Positions 45,840-55,400 of a DNA stretch of 64,000 nucleotides are shown here, piece after piece; positions within the stretch are counted from its first letter, which is position 1, and the number at the start of each line of letters is the position of its first letter. Both the position numbers and the translations under genes were made by a program. The stretch lies in IMG/VR virus record IMGVR_UViG_3300029953_000012, positions 36,201-100,200 of that record. One strand, given 5' to 3'. The notes under the pieces are model-generated. The model saw only the letters and a list, made by a program, of their open reading frames with translations, searched no databases and was not told the DNA's origin. Source of the stretch: a virus.

Positions 45840-46771
45840 AGTTGATTTATGTCATATAATAATTGTAGGTCTACTTTTCTAACTTGTTCGTCAACTGAGA
45901 AAAGTTTTTGAATAACTTCGCTGGCCTTTTTCCTATTGTCTACGAATAAAAATTGTAAGTCATCATATTTTTGCATTAGTTCTCTAATATTATGGTAGAC
46001 TAATTCTACTGGTATTTTAATTTTGCCGTATACTTGTCTTTGTTTTGGATATTCTTCCAATGTATTAAATGCGCTTTCTACCAAAACAATCAAATAAGCA
46101 CCAGCCTCTTTTGCGCGAACTATTTCTCTTTCAAAACGCTCATATCCTCCAGTTAATGTACCCCACGCATCCCCCAAACTCTTTCTCTCGATATAAATAT
46201 TAGAATTAGTCATGCGGTAGTCTCCAAAAGATAGAGTATCTTTTCTCGTTTGATTATCAAATTTCAAAGGCGTCTGTTCTCTGGAATCAGTGAAGATTAC
46301 CTTCTTAGATACATCTTTAAATTTAGAACTATCAAACCCGCCCTGAGAAAATCTATTAATCAAACCTAATTCATTGCACAATTTTTTATATCCTCCTAAT
46401 TTTTCATTGATGTATCTTATTCCGGGCATCATCAATGTTCGCAACTCAATTTGAGATGGAGCATAAATAAGTGATTTTTTTTGTTTTCTTTTAATTAAGA
46501 ATTCACGAACATAAAGTTTTTTAACTTCCAAATCAACCGAACCGAACCACCGTTTGAAATTATCTTTTGAATTAAAATCAGTATTAAAATAGTGCTCCTT
46601 GTTTTTGTAAAGAATAATGGATTTATCATAAGCATCAAAACGCGGAAAGTATTTTTGATAATACTCGCATTGGGTAATTTTATGAGACCTAAGATGCTTA
46701 TGAAAAAGCGTATCAGAGTCAAAAGTTTGAACACATAATTTGCAGGAAATCATTTTATGTTTTTCTTCCAT
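45836..46771 (-). CDS. ERCC4-type nuclease with N-terminal C2H2 finger
   Basis: Start set to ATG 46771 (MEEKHKMISC); a longer frame to 46924 would overlap the small gene at 46755-46949. 311 residues. A classical C2H2 finger: C10-x2-C13-x12-H26-x3-H30 with the conserved Phe and hydrophobic spacing. Then an ERCC4 (XPF/MUS81-like) nuclease: FTDSREQ (160-166), GDY (183-185), IERKS (194-198) and ERFEREIVRA (211-220). Its active site would cut branched or flap DNA. Its place directly upstream of terminase suggests trimming of branched DNA before packaging; that is inference. Confidence 0.85.
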   Translation of the reverse strand: MEEKHKMISCKLCVQTFDSDTLFHKHLRSHKITQCEYYQKYFPRFDAYDKSIILYKNKEHYFNTDFNSKDNFKRWFGSVDLEVKKLYVREFLIKRKQKKSLIYAPSQIELRTLMMPGIRYINEKLGGYKKLCNELGLINRFSQGGFDSSKFKDVSKKVIFTDSREQTPLKFDNQTRKDTLSFGDYRMTNSNIYIERKSLGDAWGTLTGGYERFEREIVRAKEAGAYLIVLVESAFNTLEEYPKQRQVYGKIKIPVELVYHNIRELMQKYDDLQFLFVDNRKKASEVIQKLFSVDEQVRKVDLQLLYDINQL

Positions 46772-46949
46772 TTGCAGTACACCATAATTGATATAGAGGA
46801 TGTAGCGGCGTTGGTCGGCCAAGACCTTCAAAATATTCCGGCTTACTATTTGGAAAATCCCTGACGGCATGAGCCATGAATGAAGCGCAAGTGCTATAAT
46901 TACCACTACATCGGCAGTTACCACATTCGTATTTATGTTTCTGTTTCAT
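46755..46949 (-). CDS. Small Cys-rich protein
   Basis: 64 residues, MKQKHKYECGNC then Cys 9, 12, 14 and 21 and a fifth Cys near residue 57 in YQLWCTANG. ATG overlaps the stop of the gene upstream (ATGA overlap), and its end overlaps the next start by 17 bases, the sign of a real gene in a tight operon. The Cys cluster suggests a zinc-binding knuckle. No family recognised. It may help the nuclease or terminase next to it. Confidence 0.7.
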   Translation of the reverse strand: MKQKHKYECGNCRCSGNYSTCASFMAHAVRDFPNSKPEYFEGLGRPTPLHPLYQLWCTANGRKT

Positions 46950-48055
46950 TAGTCCTTTATATAATCATCTTTATTCAAACCTAGAATCAGAGCACGTACT
47001 TCTGCCATATTCATTAATTTTTCAGCTTCATTACGGTTATTCTCCTGTTCTAATTCACCGAGTTTTAAAAGTTTAATACGATTTTCTTCAAATCTCCAAG
47101 CTTGAACTAAATTCAAGATAGAAGCATTCTCCTGAATCTGTTTTGATAATCTCTTACTCCTCTTTTCCTTCAAATCATCCAATAAATCATTAATTCTTTT
47201 TAAACATTGGTCCTGCTCAGTTCCGGCTTTACCTATGGCCTCTACCAATGACATAGAAAGTTTTTGGTCCCCACCAGAGTTTTGGATTGTTTCCTGCTGG
47301 CGTTGCATTCCCTCACTTCGTCTTTGTATGCTAATAGCGCGAACTCCTTGATTAGCCAATTCGATATATTGGTCAATTTCTTCTTGGGTTAAATCAGGTT
47401 TGTCATAAGTATATCTAATAAAAGCATCTTCACACGAATTGCGGTCTTCCTCACTTTCATAAGTATTCATTTGGCGAATAAAACGAAAAGTATGAAGATA
47501 ATTAATTAACATTTCAAGACCCTTCTTTTGTTTGCTTGTTAATTTATCTTTGTCAAGAGAACCGTTAACGTATTTATTGGTGCGTCTTAATACTTTATCA
47601 AGAGTGTTTGGCGGGATATATTCTCCAGATGGAATGTCGTCATTTCCAGCCGAATTAAAAATTACCTTAGTATCTAAAGTTTTTATAAATTCATTTACAG
47701 CACGTACTTCGGCATTAAGATTAGAAAGAAGATTATTATTAAAAATAATTTTAGCAATTTCCAATGCGTTCATTGTCGCCACATTGTTAGTAATAAATGC
47801 CTGATGTTCGTCGCTCAATTTAATAACAGAAGTCTTACTGGGAATTTCATGTACGCCTTTGGCTTTCAGATTAAATTTCGCGAGAGTGGTTTTTATGGCT
47901 CGTCCGAACCCACTTCTGCCATCGTAGTTCATTCCCGGAAAAAGGTGTTCGGTGATTTCTTTTAATCCCGGTGGATTTGACGGAGTACGATTCCAGAAAT
48001 CTAATATTTGTTTATCTTGTTCGACTGTTAAGACTATATTTTCTTTTGGGTCCAT
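46949..48055 (-). CDS. Possible small terminase subunit or packaging factor
   Basis: 368 residues, helical and hydrophilic: N-terminal 'TVEQDKQILDFWNRTPSNPPGLKEITEHLFPG' looks like a helix-turn-helix with a loop, a middle of strands and helices, then coiled coil (LVEAIGKAGTEQDQCLKRINDLLDDLKEKRSKRL). It lies in the operon that ends with terminase large subunit, one base after the sigma factor stop. Length and DNA-binding-like N-terminus are compatible with a large-phage small terminase, but no signature is certain. An alternative is a transcription or packaging accessory. Confidence 0.4.
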   Translation of the reverse strand: MDPKENIVLTVEQDKQILDFWNRTPSNPPGLKEITEHLFPGMNYDGRSGFGRAIKTTLAKFNLKAKGVHEIPSKTSVIKLSDEHQAFITNNVATMNALEIAKIIFNNNLLSNLNAEVRAVNEFIKTLDTKVIFNSAGNDDIPSGEYIPPNTLDKVLRRTNKYVNGSLDKDKLTSKQKKGLEMLINYLHTFRFIRQMNTYESEEDRNSCEDAFIRYTYDKPDLTQEEIDQYIELANQGVRAISIQRRSEGMQRQQETIQNSGGDQKLSMSLVEAIGKAGTEQDQCLKRINDLLDDLKEKRSKRLSKQIQENASILNLVQAWRFEENRIKLLKLGELEQENNRNEAEKLMNMAEVRALILGLNKDDYIKD

Positions 48056-48056
48056 A

Positions 48057-48743
48057 TTACTCTAGTCCATGTTCTTGAATATATTGACGAGCCTTTTCTT
48101 GAATAGATTTTGTTAATTCTTTAATATGTCTATATCCCGGAGAACGCCCTTTTTCGTTACTTACAAAATTTAAACTTTTAGCTACCTCTTCTTCTTCTTT
48201 ATTGTCTATATAAAGACCCTTATATACCTTATATTCTATTGGTTTTAGAATCTTTTTCATTATAATATGAAGTTTTTCCTCATTACTAATTGAATAATGA
48301 GAGGAATCTTTTATTTCGTGGACTTCATTGGAATGATTTTCTATTGAAAGGGGGAGCTTTACGAAGGTCGCCGGTTGTTTATTTTTTTTCCAATGAGCGT
48401 ATAGAGGACAGGCTTCGCATTGTTCCTTGTAAATTTTACACCCATCCTCCCCAATGGACGCATCACACCTCAAACAGGGTCTGGCATAATTAGTATAGTT
48501 GTTCCTTACTAGATTTTTAATTTGATTTGTAATTATACGATTAACCCAAGGCTTTAGTGGTTTTGAATCATCGTACTGGTCCCATTTATTCCAAAGATGT
48601 ATTAGAACAATCTGGCTAACATCTTGGAAGTCCATACTGGCTAATGAAGTAAGCGTCCATCGGTGTTTGTGCTTTATTATTTCATCCTGAATTTCGGGAA
48701 TTAATTTCTCGAAATTATTAATATCGATTGGAGTCTTTTTCAA
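48057..48743 (-). CDS. Phage RNA polymerase sigma factor with Cys cluster
   Basis: 228 residues. Region 2-like: 'DFQDVSQIVLIHLWNKWDQY' (38-57) and 'PWVNRIITNQIKNLVRNNY' (65-83), the helix pair that contacts core polymerase and melts the -10. A Cys cluster is inserted right after: C90, C93, C102, C109, C112 (C-x2-C-x8-C-x6-C-x2-C), probably a zinc site. Region 4-like helices are at 155-220 ('LKPIEYKVYKGLYIDNKEEEEVA', 'RSPGYRHIKELTKSIQEKAR'). It probably directs host RNA polymerase to phage promoters. T4 gp55 is the functional analogue. It is placed in the terminase operon, one step from early to late. Confidence 0.75.
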   Translation of the reverse strand: MKKTPIDINNFEKLIPEIQDEIIKHKHRWTLTSLASMDFQDVSQIVLIHLWNKWDQYDDSKPLKPWVNRIITNQIKNLVRNNYTNYARPCLRCDASIGEDGCKIYKEQCEACPLYAHWKKNKQPATFVKLPLSIENHSNEVHEIKDSSHYSISNEEKLHIIMKKILKPIEYKVYKGLYIDNKEEEEVAKSLNFVSNEKGRSPGYRHIKELTKSIQEKARQYIQEHGLE

Positions 48744-48748
48744 GAGGT

Positions 48749-49192
48749 TTAGCCTTTAATTTCTATCGACTCGCCCTGTCTAAGAGAAGCTCCTTCTTTT
48801 AAAATTTCTTTTATAACATTTGGGTCGGAAGAAAAACGTCCTATACGAGCCGGTTCTTTATATCCCTGTGGTAATCCTCCCCCCGCCGCTACTACCGATG
48901 CGATACTCTCTTGATTTCTTTCCAATCCTACAACAGAAATATCAATATTATTTAAATCAATACCAAGTTCGGATAAACTGTTAACGCGGTCAGCACGAAT
49001 ACTGTTATCGTCATCATCTCCCCCTCGTCCGATTGCTACTGGAGTAAATGTATTCTGTTGGGCTGCTTTGGCGTTTTGTGACGGTGGTTTTGAGTCAATA
49101 GACGTTAATGACGTTCCGCACGACCCGCAAAATTTCGAGTCGATGGTTGTTTTTTTACCGCAGTTATGGCAATATTTCTCTAAGGCGTTCAT
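48749..49192 (-). CDS. Zinc-ribbon protein
   Basis: 147 residues. N-terminal zinc ribbon CHNC-x10-CGSC (Cys 8, 11, 22, 25), then a disordered Ser/Gln/Asp stretch (GRGGDDDDNS) and a C-terminal 'GYKEPARIGRF' to 'GASLRQGESIEIKG' segment. First gene of the sigma-terminase operon, transcribed from a -10 box seven bases upstream. It may be a transcription or DNA-processing accessory, but no function is certain. Confidence 0.65.
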   Translation of the reverse strand: MNALEKYCHNCGKKTTIDSKFCGSCGTSLTSIDSKPPSQNAKAAQQNTFTPVAIGRGGDDDDNSIRADRVNSLSELGIDLNNIDISVVGLERNQESIASVVAAGGGLPQGYKEPARIGRFSSDPNVIKEILKEGASLRQGESIEIKG

Positions 49193-49199
49193 ATGACTT

Positions 49200-49205
49200 A
49201 TTATA
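49200..49205 (-). promoter_or_regulatory. -10 box of the sigma-terminase operon
   Basis: TATAAT, seven bases before the ATG at 49192, which implies a leaderless mRNA. No convincing -35 is visible. Confidence 0.5.
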
Positions 49206-49238
49206 CAATTAATTCGTATAGTTAATAGATATTTTTGA

Positions 49239-49244
49239 TATAAT
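49239..49244 (+). promoter_or_regulatory. Extended -10 box (TGATATAAT)
   Basis: Perfect TATAAT with TGn extension (49236-49244), five bases before the ATG at 49250. Transcription would begin at or within the start codon, so the mRNA is probably leaderless. Divergent from the box at 49200-49205, in a 57-bp intergenic region. Confidence 0.55.
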
Positions 49245-49249
49245 AAAAC

Positions 49250-49702
49250 ATGCCCATTCTTTTTAAGTCACTCAGCCAGAACGAAAAGGTCGAATTTTTC
49301 ATTCATTGTCAAGAGTTAATGCTTAAATACCACCCCAAAAGTTCTTTTGTTATTAGAGAGGGTAGCTTGGATAAGGCTTTAGAAGTTTTTCAAGACAATA
49401 TTAATAAATATCAGGGCTATTATTACTCTAATGATAATATTTGCGTTCTATGGAACAAGATTGCCATTTCTGACCCTATTAATGTCAAGCGGGTAATTAA
49501 AGAATCTGCCTATCAGCCTCCTAGCGAGCATTATTCTGGTGTCTCAATAGACTTCGCGACCTTTAAGAATATTACAGACGTAAAAGAATTTATAATTAAA
49601 AACGACGAAGAAAGAATAAAGTACGTCCTTTTTATTAAAGAAGGTAAACCTAAAATTTACAAAAAAGATGAAATAATCAATCGTCTTCCGGCGAGTAGAT
49701 AA
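49250..49702 (+). CDS. Hypothetical protein under an extended -10 promoter
   Basis: 150 residues, mixed alpha-beta, Lys/Glu-rich. N-terminus 'FKSLSQNEKVEFFIHCQELMLKYHPKSSFVIREG', then 'NICVLWNKIAIS', 'YSGVSIDFATFKNITDVKEFI' and a C-terminal 'YVLFIKEGKPKIYKKDEIINRL'. It looks like a small soluble protein with a GNAT/ATP-grasp-unlike fold; no family is recognised. On the opposite strand to the large operon, with a leaderless promoter like the gene at 1191. Confidence 0.6.
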   Translation: MPILFKSLSQNEKVEFFIHCQELMLKYHPKSSFVIREGSLDKALEVFQDNINKYQGYYYSNDNICVLWNKIAISDPINVKRVIKESAYQPPSEHYSGVSIDFATFKNITDVKEFIIKNDEERIKYVLFIKEGKPKIYKKDEIINRLPASR

Positions 49703-49811
49703 AAATATAATTCGCGGGTTTGTTATTCGGGTCTACACCAGCCAGTTTCTGCCAAACTTTGTGTTCTGGCGTGTCCCACCATCTCATTAAATACAACTCC
49801 TCTGGGGTCAT
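49677..49811 (-). CDS. Small ORF, 44 residues, Trp-rich
   Basis: Reads MTPEELYLMRWWDTPEHK and on to IFIYSPEDD with an intact stop (TGA). It lies 15 bases after the PhoH stop and overlaps the end of the convergent plus-strand gene by 26 bases. The sequence looks protein-like (amphipathic helix with two adjacent Trp), but there is no clear ribosome site and no homologue I recognise. Confidence 0.4.
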   Translation of the reverse strand: MTPEELYLMRWWDTPEHKVWQKLAGVDPNNKPANYIFIYSPEDD

Positions 49812-49826
49812 TATTATCATTGATTA

Positions 49827-50537
49827 TTAGAATTTTATTTTTCCAGTCTTTTTCATTATAAACCTAACAAAACCCGAGCGGACAATATCTTTTTCCTCAT
49901 TCATTCCAAAGGTAAAAATACCATTTTCTTTACTTTCAGAATCCGACAATAAATCAAACATTTTCTTAAAACCAGATTTACTTCCTATATCATTTTGGTT
50001 AATACTATCTCCAATAAAGAATATTTTTGTATGTTCTCCGCACCGACTAAGTAGAAGTAATATATCATCATAAGTAAGTGAAGCGGCTTCGTCAACTATG
50101 ATAGAGGCAGACGTAATTGATAAACCACGAGCAAATCCTAATGGAAGGCAATTGAGTTTATTTTCTTTGGTTAACCTATCTATCTCAGATTTAGAAAGTA
50201 GTTCAGATAATTTATCAAAAAATATTTGATTGAATGGTAGCATTTTTGAGGCAATATCTCCGGGAATGTAACCGATACCAAAAGAAGAAGATTCTACTGG
50301 ATTTCTTACATAGATTATTTGGTTAATTTTGTTTTGATATAAAAGCTTTAGAGAAATTAATACCGCTAAATACGATTTTGATGTACCCCAAATTCCATTT
50401 ATATAAATGCATTTGCACTCTTTGGATAATCCCGTTTTTATTATTTCTAATTGTTTTTCATTATAAGTAAACCTTTCTTTAATGATTGGGTTTTCTGAAG
50501 ACTGGCGGGATTGCTGTTTTTTATTTTTAGTACTCAT
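49827..50537 (-). CDS. phoH: PhoH-like ATPase
   Basis: 236 residues. Walker A is GIWGTSKS (48-55), with Ser replacing the usual G/T in the P-loop; Walker B SIIVDEAAS (145-153) corresponds to the DEAQN of typical PhoH proteins. 'IYVRNPVESS-GIGYIPGD' (75-93) matches the PhoH-family loop that follows the first strand. PhoH-like proteins are common in marine and freshwater phages and in T4-like phages, and are linked to RNA metabolism or phosphate stress; the precise role is not settled. A late-type box 36 bases upstream suggests late expression. Confidence 0.8.
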   Translation of the reverse strand: MSTKNKKQQSRQSSENPIIKERFTYNEKQLEIIKTGLSKECKCIYINGIWGTSKSYLAVLISLKLLYQNKINQIIYVRNPVESSSFGIGYIPGDIASKMLPFNQIFFDKLSELLSKSEIDRLTKENKLNCLPLGFARGLSITSASIIVDEAASLTYDDILLLLSRCGEHTKIFFIGDSINQNDIGSKSGFKKMFDLLSDSESKENGIFTFGMNEEKDIVRSGFVRFIMKKTGKIKF

Positions 50538-50573
50538 ATATTAAAGACCGCGAACTAACCAAATGTTAATCCT

Positions 50574-50581
50574 AATTACAC
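50574..50581 (-). promoter_or_regulatory. Late-promoter-like box
   Basis: TAGTGTAATTAGG on the minus strand, 36 bases before the PhoH start. Confidence 0.5.
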
Positions 50582-50607
50582 TAGATATCAATAATAATTT
50601 TAATATT

Positions 50608-52476
50608 TTATTGAGTGAATTCGGAACTTACTAATCCCACGTTTACTAGATTTGTAAAAGCTAAAATATCATTTGGAGAAACGGGGATAGAAATATCACT
50701 AATATCATTACCAGTATTTGATGTCAATGGCGCGTTGACCAATCGTTTTCTAAATTGACCAGATGAATAATTCGTTATTAAAAATGATGCAATTGGTGAA
50801 GAAACAGAATTTGTTATAGCGTAACTAATAGTTAAAGTCCCACGACCGCCATAAGTATTTGTCCAACAAGACGTAATTGATATTGGATTTTCTATTACAA
50901 GTAACTGACCACTAAATATCCCACCTTGAAATACGTCTGCCTTTAAAGTGTTTGGATAATAAGTATTAGTCGCATTTTGAATAGGATTAGTTCCTTGCCC
51001 ATTCCAGTTGGCAAACCAAGTCAGCATTGAAACATTATTATAAATATAGGCATCCAACCCTCCGTAATTATTAAAGTAATTTCCTGTTACTACGGTATTC
51101 GTCGTATTATAAAGTAAAAGTGCTTCAGTATTTGTGCCTACTGCCCCTAAATAAGCTGAGGACATGTTATTTCTAATCGTTACATTATTTAGGTTTGTGG
51201 AAGTTAATCCTAAAATATGAATTCCAATTGAGTTTTGACTGCCAGAATAGAAAATTGTATTATCATGGATATTTAAATTATTTTCAAGATAAGAAGTTGT
51301 GGAATTTATAAAAATACCTTTAAAAACATTAACCATGTAATTATTACAGATTTCCCAGTCCTGCCAAGCATTAGACTCAGAGTAAATTCCAACTGCGGCA
51401 GAAGCGAGAGCGATTTGGTTAATATCACGAATATAATTTCCGTCTACCTTAAAACCTTTGATAAACCCAAAATTACAAATAAAATTAAAATATCCCGGAG
51501 TCATTAATCCTCCTGTCGTATCTGTCGTAACTGAAGTGTCCATGGAACAGTTTTTAATCTCACCGCCCAACAGCCAGCCATTTGTAACGGTTAGAGTGTC
51601 TGGTATGGAAAGTACTGGTGGTGAATTATTTGAAGCATTGCCGTTAAAACCATATCCACCCATACTAAGAAAATCCACTCCAGCATTAGGAGCCATAACC
51701 ATATTAGCACAAGAACCCAAAATGCAACCATCAATTAAAGCATGATGAACAGCGTTCGTTTGTACTGAGCCATAAAAATTACCGCCATAAGTCCAAATAT
51801 TAAGTATAAACTGTTCTTGATTTGTAATAGCTAATCCCCAGTTAATTACTTCGACGTTCTTAATCGTAGCATTATCACCAGTTAAAGTAACTGCTCTATA
51901 ATAAGTGTTACTCCAAGCTTGATTTTGCTCATTCATGTCAATAGTAAGATTCTCAACCATCATATTACTACGACCAAGTGGCAGATACCCAACATTCCCA
52001 CCAATAATATCATTATTATAACCACCAGCACCGGGGTCACGCTGGATAATTGTTTTGTTTCGTCCAGCCCCATCAATATCATAACCAGTCTGCATAACCA
52101 GTCCATTAGTGTCATGAAATGTACCGGCATTTAAATGGATTTTCGTATTAATTGGAAAAAAATTAGTCCAAGGAAATAAACCGTCAAATGTTACAGCATT
52201 AGTGGCTATATAAGGATTTGCCTGACTACCGTTGCCAGAGCCATTAATACCAACAGGAGAAATCCATATTTCATTAGCATTAGTTGCACTTTTTGTAAAC
52301 CAATTAAATAAATTAGCCGAAGTAATTTGGTAGGTTATAGAATTGCTAGCTTCCAAAAACGTCTCGTTGCCATTTAAAACGCCCGTTATTGGATAATTCG
52401 TCCAATTAAGACCAAAACATGTCCCTGTTACTAGAAAAGTCACCGCCATTACAAAGAAAAATCTTTTAATATTCAT
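50608..52476 (-). CDS. Exported beta-helix protein with tail-fibre N-terminal module
   Basis: 622 residues. Signal peptide: MNIKRFFFVMAVTFLVTG with a cleavage-like TCFG/LNW. Then 'NWTNYPITGVLNGNETFLEAS' and 'ITSANLFNWFTK' form the module shared with the proteins at 57476 and 59033. The body is a right-handed parallel beta-helix of the NosD/pectate-lyase class: 'EIWISPVGINGSGNGSQANPY', 'GTFHDTNGLVMQTGYDIDGAG', then a ladder of 'IRNNMSSAYLGAVGTN', 'NNYGG', 'YFNNYGG' type repeats. Probably acts on or binds a cell-surface or extracellular glycan. No catalytic triad is certain. Late-type box nine bases upstream. Confidence 0.65.
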   Translation of the reverse strand: MNIKRFFFVMAVTFLVTGTCFGLNWTNYPITGVLNGNETFLEASNSITYQITSANLFNWFTKSATNANEIWISPVGINGSGNGSQANPYIATNAVTFDGLFPWTNFFPINTKIHLNAGTFHDTNGLVMQTGYDIDGAGRNKTIIQRDPGAGGYNNDIIGGNVGYLPLGRSNMMVENLTIDMNEQNQAWSNTYYRAVTLTGDNATIKNVEVINWGLAITNQEQFILNIWTYGGNFYGSVQTNAVHHALIDGCILGSCANMVMAPNAGVDFLSMGGYGFNGNASNNSPPVLSIPDTLTVTNGWLLGGEIKNCSMDTSVTTDTTGGLMTPGYFNFICNFGFIKGFKVDGNYIRDINQIALASAAVGIYSESNAWQDWEICNNYMVNVFKGIFINSTTSYLENNLNIHDNTIFYSGSQNSIGIHILGLTSTNLNNVTIRNNMSSAYLGAVGTNTEALLLYNTTNTVVTGNYFNNYGGLDAYIYNNVSMLTWFANWNGQGTNPIQNATNTYYPNTLKADVFQGGIFSGQLLVIENPISITSCWTNTYGGRGTLTISYAITNSVSSPIASFLITNYSSGQFRKRLVNAPLTSNTGNDISDISIPVSPNDILAFTNLVNVGLVSSEFTQ

Positions 52477-52485
52477 TATACCTTA

Positions 52486-52493
52486 TATTACAC
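52486..52493 (-). promoter_or_regulatory. Late-promoter-like box
   Basis: TAGTGTAATATAAGG on the minus strand, nine bases before the start at 52476. The AAGG that follows is the ribosome site. Confidence 0.5.
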
Positions 52494-52499
52494 TATTTT

Positions 52500-55400
52500 T
52501 TATTGTGATATAAAAGTATGGACTATTAAAGTACTTATGGTTACTTTTCCGCCACCACCGCCACTGCTGCCTCCACCAGACGTAGTCCAAGTTCCTGAGT
52601 TCCAGTTAAATACTGTCGAGGTATTGTTCGTTAGAGTTATCACTGCCCCAGATAGAGAATTCTCGTATATGAAATCGTTGCTAGGCCCGGAATTATAAAT
52701 TATAATCTGAGAATTGACGGGAATAGCGTTAGAATCATTGTTGATGATTACTAACGGTCTATTCGGGGAAGTTAAATAATATTTTGAACCCAAAGCATAA
52801 CTGACATAGTTTGTGGAAATTCCATTTGTTCCTACTATACCACCGCTGTTACTTATCTCAGTCCAGTAGTTATTGTTCGTGGAAATAGAAGGATAGTTTA
52901 TTTGAAAATAATTGCTGGAAAGTATAGTGTTTCCAGAATTCGTAGGAACAACATTATTAGTGTATGTGACGCCATTGGTCATATACGTATAAACAATTGC
53001 CTTGTACACTAGATTAGTAATCAGCGAAGAGTCACATGTTAAACCGTAATTGTACAGGGCTGGAGCTACTATGACACTGTTTGAACCGGGAGAATTGAAC
53101 TGGCTATAATTATTATTGCTGATGAATATATTAGTCGTCCAGCCGTAGGTTAACCACAAGGTTTCAATTGGATTAGCTATATTCGTACTTTGCATCGTAT
53201 TACCAGTGACGTATATATTCTCTGAGTGACTTATATCCAGAGACGGATTAAGAGATGTAAGGCTAGGAAATGAAGATACAGCAATGTCAGCATTCACGAA
53301 AAGGTTGCTTGTAATTAAGATGTTTGATTGACAGGTAAAGGCAGTTTCTGCACTGTCAGAACCAGTGACGATAGCGATATCATTATTTCCAGAATTAAAG
53401 AAATAGTTGTTAGATACCACGCAATTAACCAAGTGATTGAGATTAAGGAAGATATTACCGCCCGCAGGATTTGTATAGTAGCAGTCGTTATTAATGAAAT
53501 AGAAGAATGGTATATTACTATAACTAGCTGAGAATCCAATAGAGCATTCGCCAAAACAATTAGTTATAAGGCAATTTTCCAAATAATTAGGTATAGTACA
53601 TCTGTTTCCATACCATTCAATTGGAGCCAATACATCATTGAATGTGCAATTTGTAATAATCATATTAGCACCAGCATTAGCGCAGTCTGCTCTACAATCA
53701 TAAAACGTGGTATTAATATAAGTAAAGACATTAGCGTTAGTTGAACCGTCTGGATTCTTTAATACTTCGCCCTGCCATCCTTGCCACAACATATTAGTAG
53801 ACAAAACGCTAAAATCAGTACTATTCCAATTAGGAACATTTGTAGTCCATTGGAATGTCGCCACAAAAGCATCGTGGGTAACATCCCATCCAAATCCATC
53901 CACTTGATTTTGTCCACCAACACCATAACTATTATTCCTAAAGTTATCCTCCGTAGCCACATTAGGAATTCCACCATCAATATTAATCCCTGTAAATATA
54001 AGAGGAGTATTTGTCCCTACTAAATTTGTCGGTGTAAATTCATCAAACATGAATCCTCTTTGTGGAGAATTCGTTCCAGATGGAAAAATTCCCGGACCTT
54101 CACTACCCATGGCAACAGGTTCTGATATTCTAGCTCCTTGACCTATTAGATGAGTAAGATTAGTTCCATCACCCAGAATCGTAAATCCACCCTGACTCAG
54201 ATGAACTCCATACCAGTTATATGTAACATCTTGATTCGTGGCTAGAATTAGATAATTTCCAGTAGGGATGTATAGAATGCTAGAACCAGTATTATTTGTA
54301 TATAAAGCAGTGAGTGCAGTGTTAAATGCAGATTCATTATCATGGCCTAACGTAGCGAAAGTATGAGTCAAAGTGTTGGAGCATACCTTGGAAAGATAGA
54401 GGTTTGTTCCATTAACCACGTTGGTAACGGTAGCTACAAGGTCTAAATACCCGTTGGTATAGATATTAAAGCTATTCGTTCCAAAAGGAGTAATTGGTCC
54501 TGCGTTGAATACTTCAATGGCGTCTCCAATAACACTATTCGAGATGATATTTGTTGTAGTTACCAAATTTAAATTGGAAGTTGTATTGACGTAAAATTGA
54601 ACTGCGTCTCCTAACGCTCCATAGTTAGTTACATTAATACTTAATGAAGGAGAGTTTGATAAATATTGCAACGAAGCCGTGTATATTACTCCGGGACTGG
54701 CAGAATTATTTGTCTCGTTAAAAGAATCAATCTGAATAGTATTGGCACCCGAATTAACATACAGTACGTTTGTATATCCTGAGATATACCCTGAAGCATC
54801 TCCCTCATTAGTGAAAGTCACTGAAGCTGAGTTAGCTCCAATAGTTACTCTGCATAATCCGGGATTCCCTAAATATCCGTATCCACCGTTAACTATAATT
54901 CTGTAGTATCCACTATTCGTAAAATTAAGCGTATTCTGTATGCTGCTATACTGATTTACTAAAGTCCAAGAATACTGTCCTCCATACTGTTGAGAGTAAT
55001 CTGACTGATTATAACCACCATTTGCTCCAAAATAAGGATTTCCTGCTGTAGTTGCTATGGCTACGAAGTTACTGCTTTGCAATGTTTTAATAGAATTAGT
55101 GCCTACTCCAGCGAATACCGTAGGATTATTTAAATTAGTTCCAGTTAAATTTAATTGTTGAAGTATCCATGCAAACTGATTCGATACGGTATTTAGTCTG
55201 GATAAAGTTACCCAATTAGTACATTCAGTATATGCTAAAGTAAGATTAGTCTGCATCGAATATAATACTGGAAATGTAAAAGTACCCGGAAAAATAGATT
55301 CAGAATATCCACTGCTTAATCCATGAAGTGCTATATTATTAGTTACAACACTCTGTTCAAAGGCATTATAAAAATTTAACATAGGTACTGACGACTCAGA

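Noticed and set aside
46772-46924. Upstream extension of the ERCC4 nuclease to 46924
   Set aside because: It overlaps the 64-residue Cys-rich gene, whose overlapping start with the upstream stop is a strong sign of reality; the finger starts only at 46771.
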